The notes beneath the pieces are model-generated. The model saw only the letters and a program-made list of their open reading frames with translations, was not told the origin of the DNA and made no database searches. Of a stretch of DNA of 64,000 nucleotides, positions 1 through 8,149 are shown piece by piece (the stretch's first letter is position 1; the number at the start of each line of letters is the position of its first letter). This stretch comes from Alphaproteobacteria bacterium. Its GTDB lineage: Bacteria > Pseudomonadota > Alphaproteobacteria > RF32 > CAG-239. The position numbers were made by a program, and so were the translations under genes. The stretch lies in contig JAFTWG010000015.1 of the NCBI GenBank assembly GCA_017465405.1, positions 146,457 to 210,456 on the forward strand. The letters run 5' to 3'.

Positions 1-1996
1 TGTTTTTCAGAAAATCTACAATTTTTTTAATATTGTTTAAATCAGCAGCAACTGTTAAATTTTCAATATTTTCACCCTTATATACAAACTCAAGCATTGT
101 TATATCATCTGACTGTGCGGTATTTTGAGCAAATTTATTTATGCTTTTTAAAATTGTATTTAAATTTTCTCTCGGATTAATTTTATTTTTTTGTAACACC
201 TTAAATAAACGTTTTTCTCCGAAAAATTTTGAAGATAAATTTTCAGCTTCAGTAACTCCGTCCGTATATAAAAGGATGCGATTGTCAGATAATATATTGA
301 ATTTATCACTAACGAATTTTATATTTTTTCTGATACCTAAAACAATATTTTTATGAGTTGATAAAGAGCTATATTCAAAACCATCAAATAATAATGGCGG
401 TATATGACCGGCATTTACGCACCGAACTTCCCCTTTAGATAAATTTATAACAGCCATAAATACGGTTACAAACATACAACTGTCATTTCCTTCGCAAAGT
501 TCATTATTTGCTTTATAAAAAACATCTGCAATATCAATTTTACTTTTAGCTATATTTTTTATAAGTGTTTGAGCTTTCATCATATATAATGCAGCAGGAA
601 TACCTTTTCCGGAAACATCGGCAATGACAATGGCAAAATTATTGTCATCTATATAGAAGAAGTCATAAAAGTCGCCCCCTACTTGTTTTGCCGGTTTCAT
701 TAACGCATAAATATCAAAAATATTATTTTGCGGAAAATCAACCGACAACGCAGAATTTTGAATATTTCTTGCAATTTCAAGTTCACTAGCATTTTTTTGT
801 GTTTCTGCAGCATTTTGTTTTTCTTTTTCGATGTGTTTTAGTAAATTTTTGCGCATATCTGCCAATGCTTTAGAAATTATTTTTACATCTTTTGAAGATG
901 GTTCTTCTCCAAATACTTGTGAAAAATTACCGCTGCCATATAAAGAAGCAATCATTCCTAATGCCGATAACTGAGTGGTAGAATGTTTACATATTTTGTT
1001 AATAATCAACAATAACAATATAATTGATATAAACAAAGCAACAAAGACAATATATTTAAAATGATGAAGCGGTTTTAGAAATTCGTTTTGTTGATATATT
1101 AAACAAAAGCTCCAACCGATAGACTTTATCGGAGCATAAAAAACTACGATCTTCTCGTCAAAAACAGTTGACGATGATATTTCTTTTTGGCCTGTTTTTC
1201 CCGCTTTCAGCTCATTACCGATATAATCAAGTTCCGGTAAATTTATTTTTTTAGCTAAATCAAATATTGTCGTTTTTAATGCAATATCTGGATTAGGATG
1301 AGTTACATATAGCCCTAAACGAGATAAAAGCAGTAATTTTCCGGTTTCGTAAAAAGAAAAACCATTAACACTGTCTCGGATATTTGATAAATTAACAGTT
1401 ATGGCAACCAAACCGTTAAAAACCTTACTGTCCCTAAATTTGAAAGGGATTAAAGCGGTAATAACCGTTTGGTCGGTATTTTTATCTCCATAAGGTTCCG
1501 ACCAAAATATTTTTTCTTCTTTCGGAACTTCCGTAAACCAAGGAAATTTATCATAAAAATCACCGATTTCTTCTGATTTAAAATCAATTTCTCCGTTTTT
1601 TTGCACAAAACTCTTATATAAAATACCGTTCGTCACATTTTCATCAGGAAATACATATATCCACGCATTAGAAATTTTCAGATGTGTGGTTGTCAGTGCT
1701 GAATCTAATAAGGCTTGAAAATAGATGGCTTTATCTTTTTTTGCTTGAACAAGAGTGTTTTTAGTATTTAAAATTATTTGTTCCGTACCTTCAATTAAAT
1801 TATTAAAATCAAAAACATAAGATTCGACAGTTTTTTGAGCTACATCTTCAATTTGTGATTTTATAATCGGTTCTGATTTTTCAGATATAAAAAAAACAAG
1901 CCCTAAAAACACCAAACCGACACATGTCAAAATACTGACACTCAGTTTAAAATTTAAGGACTGTTCATTCAGCCACGATTTCAGGCTCTTTATCAT
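1..1996 (-). CDS. Membrane sensor SpoIIE/RsbU-type PP2C phosphatase (partial, runs off left edge)
   Basis: The minus-strand frame is open from an ATG at 1996 to the window edge, about 665 codons. A transmembrane segment lies near residues 20-38, then an extracytoplasmic Cache-like sensor region (about 40-310), a second transmembrane segment (about 315-335), a linker, and a SpoIIE phosphatase domain from about residue 405. Its metal-site motifs are visible: GGDFYDF, DVSGKG, YTDGVTEAEN and DDITML. After DDITML the frame continues with LTVAADLNNI, which looks like the start of an RsbW-type HATPase domain. The likely role is dephosphorylating the neighbouring STAS protein in response to an external signal. 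The start overlaps the STAS stop by one base (TAATG), implying translational coupling. The C-terminus is not seen. Confidence 0.88.
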   Translation of the reverse strand, partial: MIKSLKSWLNEQSLNFKLSVSILTCVGLVFLGLVFFISEKSEPIIKSQIEDVAQKTVESYVFDFNNLIEGTEQIILNTKNTLVQAKKDKAIYFQALLDSALTTTHLKISNAWIYVFPDENVTNGILYKSFVQKNGEIDFKSEEIGDFYDKFPWFTEVPKEEKIFWSEPYGDKNTDQTVITALIPFKFRDSKVFNGLVAITVNLSNIRDSVNGFSFYETGKLLLLSRLGLYVTHPNPDIALKTTIFDLAKKINLPELDYIGNELKAGKTGQKEISSSTVFDEKIVVFYAPIKSIGWSFCLIYQQNEFLKPLHHFKYIVFVALFISIILLLLIINKICKHSTTQLSALGMIASLYGSGNFSQVFGEEPSSKDVKIISKALADMRKNLLKHIEKEKQNAAETQKNASELEIARNIQNSALSVDFPQNNIFDIYALMKPAKQVGGDFYDFFYIDDNNFAIVIADVSGKGIPAALYMMKAQTLIKNIAKSKIDIADVFYKANNELCEGNDSCMFVTVFMAVINLSKGEVRCVNAGHIPPLLFDGFEYSSLSTHKNIVLGIRKNIKFVSDKFNILSDNRILLYTDGVTEAENLSSKFFGEKRLFKVLQKNKINPRENLNTILKSINKFAQNTAQSDDITMLEFVYKGENIENLTVAADLNNIKKIVDFLKN

Positions 1997-2304
1997 TATT
2001 TTGTTTCTAACATACTTTCAAAACCGGTACATTCAAAAATAGAACGGATATCGTCTGAAACATTAATTAATTTCATTGTTCCGTTTTGCAAATCTATAAA
2101 TTTTTGAAAAATCAAAAAAGCCCGAAGTCCTGCAGAAAAAACATATTCTACGTTTTGCATATCAAATATTAAAGTCGTAACTTTATCTAAATTAATACTA
2201 TCCACCAATTTGGGAGATGTGTTCGGATCAAGCCAACCGGATAATTTGCAAGTAAGTATTCCGTTATCTTTTATTTGTTCAATTTTAAGTTCTTTTGTTT
2301 CCAT
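1996..2304 (-). CDS. STAS-domain anti-sigma factor antagonist (RsbV/SpoIIAA-like)
   Basis: A 102-aa single STAS domain. The conserved phospho-acceptor region reads FSAGLRAF, with Ser57 at the position that is phosphorylated in RsbV/SpoIIAA. In partner switching the unphosphorylated form binds the anti-sigma kinase and frees a sigma factor or other target. The upstream gene in transcription is this one, and the SpoIIE-type phosphatase that should act on it follows with a one-base overlap. I chose ATG 2304 over an in-frame TTG at 2319 because GAGGAAA lies 7 bases before 2304, inside the longer reading. No sigma factor is in view, so the output may be another process such as c-di-GMP or polysaccharide control. 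Confidence 0.88.
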   Translation of the reverse strand: METKELKIEQIKDNGILTCKLSGWLDPNTSPKLVDSINLDKVTTLIFDMQNVEYVFSAGLRAFLIFQKFIDLQNGTMKLINVSDDIRSIFECTGFESMLETK

Positions 2305-2333
2305 AAAATATTTCCTCAATAAATTTTTTTATT

Positions 2334-2362
2334 ATCGTATATAAAGCAATGATTATTGTCAA
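2334..2362 (-). promoter_or_regulatory. Sigma70-like promoter for the STAS/SpoIIE pair
   Basis: On the minus strand TTGACA (2362-2357) is followed after exactly 17 bases by TACGAT (2339-2334), 30 bases before the STAS start codon. Confidence 0.65.
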
Positions 2363-2429
2363 GAAAACCGTTGCAAATATTATACTCTTTATGTTATTGT
2401 AGTTATGGTATAAATTTAAGAGAAACAAT

Positions 2430-3308
2430 ATGCAAAAATTTTCATTACATACTCATACAATAGGTTTTGACGGACGCAATACCGAAGCGGAAATGCTGGC
2501 AAGAGCTGAAGAATTGGGATGGTCTCATATAGGTTTTTCCAATCATTTTATTGTTCATAGAGCAATTAAAGAAGCTCCGATGTACCAATATGCGGTTAAG
2601 GGAAATTATCATAATATATACTCTTCATCTTTTGATGAAGTAATTGCAAAGTTTGAAGAGCACTATAAAAAAATAGATGAGCTTAAAAAAGAGAGTGATA
2701 TTAAAATATTAAAAGGTATGGAGGTTGATTTTTTTGCATATCCGGAATGGCGTGAAAATTTTGAAAAAGCAAGAGCTCATCTCAAACCGGATTATCTTAT
2801 CGGAGCAGCACATTTTATTGAGCATAATAATACACTCTATAATTCTCACGATTTAAAGGCATCTTCTAAAGCGGAACAAAATCAACTTTTGTATCGTTAT
2901 TGGCAAAATGAACGTGCTGCAGCACAATCGGGACTATTTACGTTTATGGCGCATTTAGACTTGATGAAAAAAGTCGGGCTGGGAATTGAGCCAGAGTGGG
3001 CAGAAGAAGAAAGAAAAACCATAGCAACAATTAAAAATGTTGGCGTGCTTGTTGAGTTAAATACAAGCTATTTTAAATTTGGTAACGAGCCCTATCCCGG
3101 TCAACGTATTATGAAAATGTTGGCACAAGAAAATATTCCCGTATTGATCAGTGATGATGCTCATGCAGCTTCTCAATTAGGCGGTAACTTTGCCATAGCA
3201 AAAGAAATGGCAAAAAACTGCGGAATAACTCGTTTTGCGGAAATAGCCGAGAGCAAAGAGAATAATAATATCCGTATTCCTATAAATATGTTATCAAAAA
3301 ACCGATAG
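2430..3308 (+). CDS. PHP-domain phosphoesterase, histidinol-phosphatase (HisJ)-like
   Basis: A 292-aa PHP-family metal-dependent phosphoesterase. The N-terminal HTHT motif (residues 7-10) with GFDGRN after it, SNHF near 37-40, GMEVDF near 97, AAHF near 135, MAHLDL near 177 and SDDAH near 243 match the metal ligands of HisJ-type histidinol phosphatases. Length also fits HisJ (about 270-290 aa). The expected reaction is dephosphorylation of a small phosphoester such as histidinol phosphate. No other histidine genes are nearby, so substrate is uncertain. AAGAGAAACA precedes the ATG. The gene is monocistronic; a new promoter follows it. Confidence 0.8.
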   Translation: MQKFSLHTHTIGFDGRNTEAEMLARAEELGWSHIGFSNHFIVHRAIKEAPMYQYAVKGNYHNIYSSSFDEVIAKFEEHYKKIDELKKESDIKILKGMEVDFFAYPEWRENFEKARAHLKPDYLIGAAHFIEHNNTLYNSHDLKASSKAEQNQLLYRYWQNERAAAQSGLFTFMAHLDLMKKVGLGIEPEWAEEERKTIATIKNVGVLVELNTSYFKFGNEPYPGQRIMKMLAQENIPVLISDDAHAASQLGGNFAIAKEMAKNCGITRFAEIAESKENNNIRIPINMLSKNR

Positions 3309-3317
3309 TTTAATCTG

Positions 3318-3346
3318 TTGACAGAAGCACTATTTTTGTATATAGT
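3318..3346 (+). promoter_or_regulatory. Strong sigma70-like promoter of the radical SAM operon
   Basis: TTGACA (3318-3323), a 17-base spacer, and TATAGT (3341-3346) sit 27 bases before the first gene, which has AGAGGA as ribosome binding site. It is the only promoter seen for the five following genes. Confidence 0.75.
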
Positions 3347-3372
3347 GGCACATATCAGCAATAGAGGATTTT

Positions 3373-4335
3373 ATGCTACTCAAGGATATTGTTTCCGTCG
3401 GTGAAGATGTTTCCTATAGAGATGTTTTATCTGACGATTTTTTCTCAAATTATCCCTACACCAGAGATAATGGTGAGTTTTTGAGCTCTCTAAAAAAATA
3501 TCACAAGATTGATAAATTAGATGCTTCCTCTCTATTTGAGAGGATTGTTGCTTTGTCAGAGATGAGGAAAACCTTATTATGCGATGATTTATATTCTAAA
3601 AACATTGCCTTGAATATAGATAGAAAATTAAACCAATTAAAATTTCTGAAAAAAATGTTTGATGAAGGTGTACTTCGTGACAAAAAAGAGCTTTACAATC
3701 CTGAAATTGAAGCCTTATTTAAATCTAAAGATATGTTAGACCTAAAAAATGATTTAATTTTCGATTTTGGAAATAATGTATTGTTAGGAAAGTATGTTTT
3801 GGAGGCAATAGACCCTGCTCACAGATTCACAACCGTACGTTATATAGAGCCATGGCAAAACCAGTCTCAAAAAGTGCCCTTTTTTCTTTATCTGGAAGAA
3901 CATTGTAAATATGATTTAATTCCACAAATTGAATATTTTTCCGATGAAAAATTGGCAGAAAGTAAAATTACTATAAAAAACGGAAAATTATATACTGCAA
4001 ACGGTGAATTATTGACAACCGATGATCGTGAATTTTTATTTGTACTAGGAAAAGATAATAATTTTTATGGTTGTTATAGTCAAAAAGGAGTTAAACACAC
4101 CTCCCTTTCTTTGGGAGATAGTATAAAATGTGGAGGAGCAATCACTGCCAAAGAAGGAGAAATAACCTCAATTAATTTAGATAGCGGACATTATTTTCCA
4201 TCGTTGGTTCACTTAAACAAATTTGTTTATTATTTGAAGCAAGCAAATGTCAATCTTCCTGATGAAACTCCGGTTAATTATCATGAAAACTACGTACGAA
4301 AATGTATAACACTAAAGAAAGGATTAGAACGATAA
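3373..4335 (+). CDS. Unknown protein with C-terminal SGHY motif, first gene of radical SAM operon
   Basis: A 320-aa soluble protein I cannot assign. The N-terminal two thirds is charged and helical with no clear motif. The C-terminal 100 residues carry a compact pattern: CGGAITAKEGEI, then NLDSGHYFPS, then a helix ending in YYLKQ. I have an impression of similar Gly-rich, SGHY-P motifs at the C-termini of large bacterial effector-like proteins, but the function is not known to me. No signal peptide or transmembrane segment. It has an AGAGGA ribosome binding site, and its stop overlaps the next start by one base (TAATG), so it is translationally coupled to the radical SAM gene. Confidence 0.75.
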   Translation: MLLKDIVSVGEDVSYRDVLSDDFFSNYPYTRDNGEFLSSLKKYHKIDKLDASSLFERIVALSEMRKTLLCDDLYSKNIALNIDRKLNQLKFLKKMFDEGVLRDKKELYNPEIEALFKSKDMLDLKNDLIFDFGNNVLLGKYVLEAIDPAHRFTTVRYIEPWQNQSQKVPFFLYLEEHCKYDLIPQIEYFSDEKLAESKITIKNGKLYTANGELLTTDDREFLFVLGKDNNFYGCYSQKGVKHTSLSLGDSIKCGGAITAKEGEITSINLDSGHYFPSLVHLNKFVYYLKQANVNLPDETPVNYHENYVRKCITLKKGLER

Positions 4336-5351
4336 TGTTAGTTGAAAGGCATGCTTCTTGGGTAGCATTAAATAACGTCGTCGGATGTCCTAATAATTGT
4401 ATATATTGCTTTTTGAATGAAAAAAAATCTTGTGCGCCTTTACAAGTTACAGATGCCAAAAGTGCTGTTGAAACTCTTTTAAAATCAGAATATTATAACA
4501 AAGATGATGCAATTTGCATTATGCCGAATACCGATATTTTTGCAACCCCCTCAAATATTAAGCAATTTTTTTTAGTATGTAGCGAATTAAAAAAAAGAAA
4601 TATAAAAAATTTGATAACAATTATTACCAAAAGAGAAATAAACGTTAAAAATGCTCAAATAATTGCGGCATTTCGACAATATTTAAACATTTGCGTATAT
4701 GTAAGTTATTCCGGCTTAGAACCTGATTTTGAAAAGGGAATCAGAAAAAATAATGAAGTAGAAGCAATAACGTCTATGAAAAATTTAAAATCATATAATA
4801 TTCCGTGTATTCATTATTGGCGACCGCTACTTCCACAAAATTCAGATGAAAAAACATTGCAACAAGTATTTGATATTGTTAAACGTTATTGTATTGCTTC
4901 TTGTATGACAGGGTTAAAATTATATAAAAATATGAGTTGTCAGTCATATTGGCCTGAAGCTCAAAAAGCATTTGACAGCGGCATTAATCCTGAGTGCTTT
5001 GTTCCCAAAGGTTCTTTTGATAAAATTGTAAATCTGGCAACAAAAAATAACTATCATGTTTACGTTGATAATGTTTGTCTAATGGCAGAAATTATGAATA
5101 AGCCCTGCTCATATGGTATATATAAAACATATCGTTGCGAAAAATATAATATATGCAGTAAAAAACAAAGACAGATTTGTGGAGAATTTTATGGTTTTAA
5201 AAAACCTCAAAACATCGAAATAACCGAAGAAAAATCGTTAAATGATATAATTAATATTGCTAAAATTCAAAAAGCACATATTAGTGGAAATAATAAAAAT
5301 TCAACATATTGGCAAAGTTCATTTACAAATAAGGAATGGCTGGAATTATGA
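4335..5351 (+). CDS. Radical SAM superfamily enzyme
   Basis: A 338-aa protein with the radical SAM cluster motif CX3CX2C as CPNNCIYC (Cys18, Cys22, Cys25), close to the N-terminus as usual. A second cysteine group near the C-terminus (CEKYNIC and QICGEF) could hold an auxiliary cluster or structural metal. The family uses a 4Fe-4S cluster and S-adenosylmethionine to start radical chemistry. The GCPNNCIYC context is more like the spore-photoproduct-lyase/Rv2578c type than SPASM maturases, but this is a weak guess. The start at 4335 is chosen because it overlaps the previous stop (TAATG); an in-frame ATG at 4302 lies inside the upstream gene. The stop overlaps the next start (ATGA). Confidence 0.85.
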   Translation: MLVERHASWVALNNVVGCPNNCIYCFLNEKKSCAPLQVTDAKSAVETLLKSEYYNKDDAICIMPNTDIFATPSNIKQFFLVCSELKKRNIKNLITIITKREINVKNAQIIAAFRQYLNICVYVSYSGLEPDFEKGIRKNNEVEAITSMKNLKSYNIPCIHYWRPLLPQNSDEKTLQQVFDIVKRYCIASCMTGLKLYKNMSCQSYWPEAQKAFDSGINPECFVPKGSFDKIVNLATKNNYHVYVDNVCLMAEIMNKPCSYGIYKTYRCEKYNICSKKQRQICGEFYGFKKPQNIEITEEKSLNDIINIAKIQKAHISGNNKNSTYWQSSFTNKEWLEL

Positions 5352-5896
5352 ATGATTGTAAAATTTTAAAATTAAGAAAAAAAGCTTTTAGATTGCAACA
5401 AATGTTTATAAAGAGATTTGACCAGCAATGGGGATTAAGAGAATCCGTTGAAGAACTTTCAATACAAATCGGGCATTTGATACAAAGTATGATTAATAAT
5501 CAAAAATTCAGCATATCTGCAAAGCCTTATAACCAACCAAATCGTTGTTTACAAAACATAAAAGATGAGCTTTGTGATTGTTTTTTATCAATATGTTCTA
5601 TTTGTGAATTTGCAGATATTGATACGGATAAACTAGATATAACAAATACGATAAAGAATGATAAATTAGAATTAGTTGTTGAACTCTCTTTGCTTTCTGC
5701 TCAATTACTTGATTCTTGTCTTATATTGCAAGGTATAAAGCCTGGATTTGACAGAGATGAGCAAAAGATATTTTTGACAACATATTCCTTAATTATACAT
5801 AATCTTGAACTGTTAGCTCAACTTGAAAACACCGATATTGAAGCCGAATTTGATGCCATGATAGAACGAACATTAGATTTTTTGAATAGGAAATAA
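5348..5896 (+). CDS. MazG-like all-alpha NTP pyrophosphohydrolase-like protein
   Basis: A 182-aa, nearly all-helical protein. E32-x-x-E35 (ESVE) and E74-x-x-D77 (ELCD) reproduce the paired ExxE...ExxD magnesium-binding signature of the MazG/dUTPase-like all-alpha NTP pyrophosphohydrolases. Such enzymes cleave nucleoside triphosphates to monophosphate and pyrophosphate. The spacing between the halves is longer than in typical MazG domains, so assignment is by motif only. The start at 5348 overlaps the radical SAM stop as ATGA; an upstream in-frame ATG at 5336 is less likely. Its position next to a NUDIX hydrolase and radical SAM enzyme suggests work on a nucleotide or nucleotide sugar. Confidence 0.6.
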   Translation: MNDCKILKLRKKAFRLQQMFIKRFDQQWGLRESVEELSIQIGHLIQSMINNQKFSISAKPYNQPNRCLQNIKDELCDCFLSICSICEFADIDTDKLDITNTIKNDKLELVVELSLLSAQLLDSCLILQGIKPGFDRDEQKIFLTTYSLIIHNLELLAQLENTDIEAEFDAMIERTLDFLNRK

Positions 5897-5899
5897 GAA

Positions 5900-6532
5900 A
5901 TGCTAAAAGTTTATAACAACAAAATGAGACCATTATATAATGAAGATAAAAAAATTGTTCATAAAGACGCTTTATGGCATAAGGTTGTAACAGGAATTCT
6001 ATTTAATCCTCAAAACGACTGTTTATATTTTCAAACAATTTACCCTAAAGAAAGTTATGGTTTTGATCGTCCCGATTATATAGATTTTTCAATCGGGGGG
6101 CATGTGGAAGATGACGAAACTGTTGAACAAGCTTTGTATAGAGAAGCTAAAGAAGAAATAAGTATAGATGTTAATGATTATAGCTTTTTAGGAATAAGAA
6201 TTTGTAATTGCGATCCTGCTCCAAATTATAGAATAAGAGAATTTCAATTTTTTTACGGATTAAAAACTACACAAATGTTAAAAGAAATGAGTTTTGAAAA
6301 TTCAGATAATGAAGTTAAATCTGTTTTAGAAATTAATATTGATGATTTTTTATCAATATTAATGAAAGAAAAAAGCACAATACCTGCCAATGAAATGCTT
6401 TTAGACAAGCAAACCAGAACAGGAACTTATTCCGAAAATGTTTTAGTATCAGCCAAACAAATAATTCCGGACTATTTTAATGATAAAAGTATTTTAGAGA
6501 AAATCTTAACAATAAAATCAATGATGGAATAA
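5900..6532 (+). CDS. NUDIX hydrolase
   Basis: A 210-aa protein with a clear NUDIX box: G67, E73, R81-E82, E85-E86, in the order G-x5-E-x7-RE-x2-EE, with Ser instead of the usual Gly after it. The preceding ALWHKVVTGIL segment resembles the isopentenyl-diphosphate-isomerase/YfcD branch of the superfamily. The expected reaction is hydrolysis of a nucleoside diphosphate linked to another group. It starts 3 bases after the previous stop with GGAAATAAGAA as ribosome binding region, and is followed after 4 bases by the epimerase gene, so it is an internal operon member. Substrate is unknown. Confidence 0.85.
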   Translation: MLKVYNNKMRPLYNEDKKIVHKDALWHKVVTGILFNPQNDCLYFQTIYPKESYGFDRPDYIDFSIGGHVEDDETVEQALYREAKEEISIDVNDYSFLGIRICNCDPAPNYRIREFQFFYGLKTTQMLKEMSFENSDNEVKSVLEINIDDFLSILMKEKSTIPANEMLLDKQTRTGTYSENVLVSAKQIIPDYFNDKSILEKILTIKSMME

Positions 6533-6536
6533 ACTG

Positions 6537-7655
6537 ATGAAAACTATATTGTTTATATTCGGAACCAGACCTGAAGTTATAAAAATATTTCCAATAATAA
6601 AAGTGTTAAAATGCTTTCCTAATGACTATAATGTTATTTTATGTAACACTGGGCAACAAAAAGAATTATCTGCACAAGCTTTGGATATGTTTAACATTGG
6701 TGCCGATTATAATTTGTCGGTAATGAAAGAAAATCAATCTTTAGAAGAAACACAAAATACAATTTTAAGCAAATTATCACAGCTACTGAATAATATAAAA
6801 ACCGATGCTATTATAGTTCAAGGTGATACCTTGTCAGCGTTTTGTGGTGCTCTTTCGGGATTTTACAAAAAGATACCGGTTTTTCACGTAGAAGCCGGAT
6901 TACGAACAAATGATATAAGAGAACCTTTTCCGGAAGAATCATATCGAAAAATGATTTCTTGTATTGCAACGTTACACTTTGCACCTTCAAATTTTTCTAA
7001 AAAAAATCTTTTAGAAGAAAATATATGCAAAAAAAATATATATGTAACCGGCAATACAATTGTTGATACTCTTAAATTTATGGATGATTATTTTTCCGAA
7101 AATGCTATTAAGAAATTAAAAAATAAAGGAATTGACTTTCAATCAAAAAATATACTGATAACAACACATCGTAGAGAAAATCAAGATGAAAAACTAATAT
7201 CAATATTAAATGCAATAAAAAAATTATCTGAAGAAAATGTTGACCATAACTTTATAATACCGGTACATCCCAACCCCAATTTTAAAAATGTAATATACAA
7301 CAAATTATCCAATATAAAAAACATTAAACTTTTTCAGCCATTAGATTATGATGAATTAATATGCTTAATGAAAAAATGTTGTTTGATAATGACAGATAGC
7401 GGGGGGATTCAAGAAGAAGCATCATCTTTAGGTATCCCACTTGTAATTATGAGAAACAAAACCGAAAGGCAAGAAGTTCTGAAGTTACCTAATGTAAAAT
7501 TAGTAGGAACAAATATGGAAACAATATATGAAAAATCAAGAAATTTACTTGAAAAACAACATAAAATCACATCTAAAAACAACCTAAAAACTATATATGG
7601 ATGCGGAACAGCCTCAATAAAAATAGAGAAAATTATAAGAAATTTCTTTAATTAA
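6537..7655 (+). CDS. wecB: UDP-N-acetylglucosamine 2-epimerase, non-hydrolysing (WecB-like)
   Basis: A 372-aa protein, the usual length for this enzyme. Signature segments are GTRPEVIKIFPII at the N-terminus, QGDTLSAF, HVEAGLRT, TTHRREN, and TDSGGIQEEA near residue 285, which are the UDP-binding and catalytic regions of the GT-B-fold epimerases. It interconverts UDP-GlcNAc and UDP-ManNAc in the cytoplasm, normally to feed surface polysaccharide synthesis. No WecC dehydrogenase or other ManNAc gene is next to it. It is instead the last gene of the radical SAM operon, and its base composition is even more AT-rich than the surroundings. This suggests the sugar nucleotide may be an intermediate for the operon's unknown product. 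Confidence 0.92.
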   Translation: MKTILFIFGTRPEVIKIFPIIKVLKCFPNDYNVILCNTGQQKELSAQALDMFNIGADYNLSVMKENQSLEETQNTILSKLSQLLNNIKTDAIIVQGDTLSAFCGALSGFYKKIPVFHVEAGLRTNDIREPFPEESYRKMISCIATLHFAPSNFSKKNLLEENICKKNIYVTGNTIVDTLKFMDDYFSENAIKKLKNKGIDFQSKNILITTHRRENQDEKLISILNAIKKLSEENVDHNFIIPVHPNPNFKNVIYNKLSNIKNIKLFQPLDYDELICLMKKCCLIMTDSGGIQEEASSLGIPLVIMRNKTERQEVLKLPNVKLVGTNMETIYEKSRNLLEKQHKITSKNNLKTIYGCGTASIKIEKIIRNFFN

Positions 7656-7834
7656 ATTTAATGTTATTGTCATTACATATTGCAATATTTTTCGCTATGT
7701 GTTAGCATAAAAACAATAAAAAATTTGTAATTTTAATTCTGTTCATTATTATAAAAAGCTTTTGGTTATATTGATATTTATATCATATCATGCCTCATTG
7801 TTTTTTGTAATAATGAACATAAAATTTGGTGTAT

Positions 7835-8092
7835 ATGATACTTTTCAATTCAGCTCCGGCAGCAGTCGCAATTAATAGTGCAAATCGACTAGCAAATATT
7901 GCATGTCAGACAGCACATCGCAGACTGAGTGAAACTGCAGAGCAGCCAAAAGAAACACTAGAAAAGACAAAGAAAAACAATATAAAGATAAAAGGAACTA
8001 AGAAAGAATTTATTGTTCTTTTCATACTGTTAATAGCCTTAGCTTTTTCGGTATGGTTACTTATTCAATGTTGTTTGGATTTGTTTGCCTAG
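7835..8092 (+). CDS. Small membrane-anchored protein of unknown function
   Basis: An 85-aa protein starting MILFNSAPAAVA. The first half is soluble with an alanine-rich helix. A basic stretch (KTKKNNIKIKGTKK) is followed by one strong transmembrane helix (about residues 61-80, FIVLFILLIALAFSVWLLI). No Shine-Dalgarno sequence is visible; an alternative TTG start lies at 7826. It stands alone with its own terminator. I do not recognise a family; tail-anchored topology is suggested by the C-terminal helix. Confidence 0.55.
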   Translation: MILFNSAPAAVAINSANRLANIACQTAHRRLSETAEQPKETLEKTKKNNIKIKGTKKEFIVLFILLIALAFSVWLLIQCCLDLFA

Positions 8093-8103
8093 TTGTTGTT
8101 TTT

Positions 8104-8134
8104 GGGGTGGAGCTTAGGCTCCCCCTTTTTCTTT
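8104..8134 (+). terminator. Rho-independent terminator
   Basis: GGGG-t-GGAGC stem, TTAG loop and GCTCC-CCC, followed by TTTTTCTTTT, directly after the small membrane protein gene. Confidence 0.85.
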
Positions 8135-8149
8135 TAGCAAACACAAAAA

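Noticed and set aside
4335..5351. Possible viperin (antiviral ddhNTP synthase).
   Set aside because: Only the generic CX3CX2C motif is shared. The C-terminal viperin motifs were not seen and no nucleotide kinase gene is adjacent; instead two hydrolases are.
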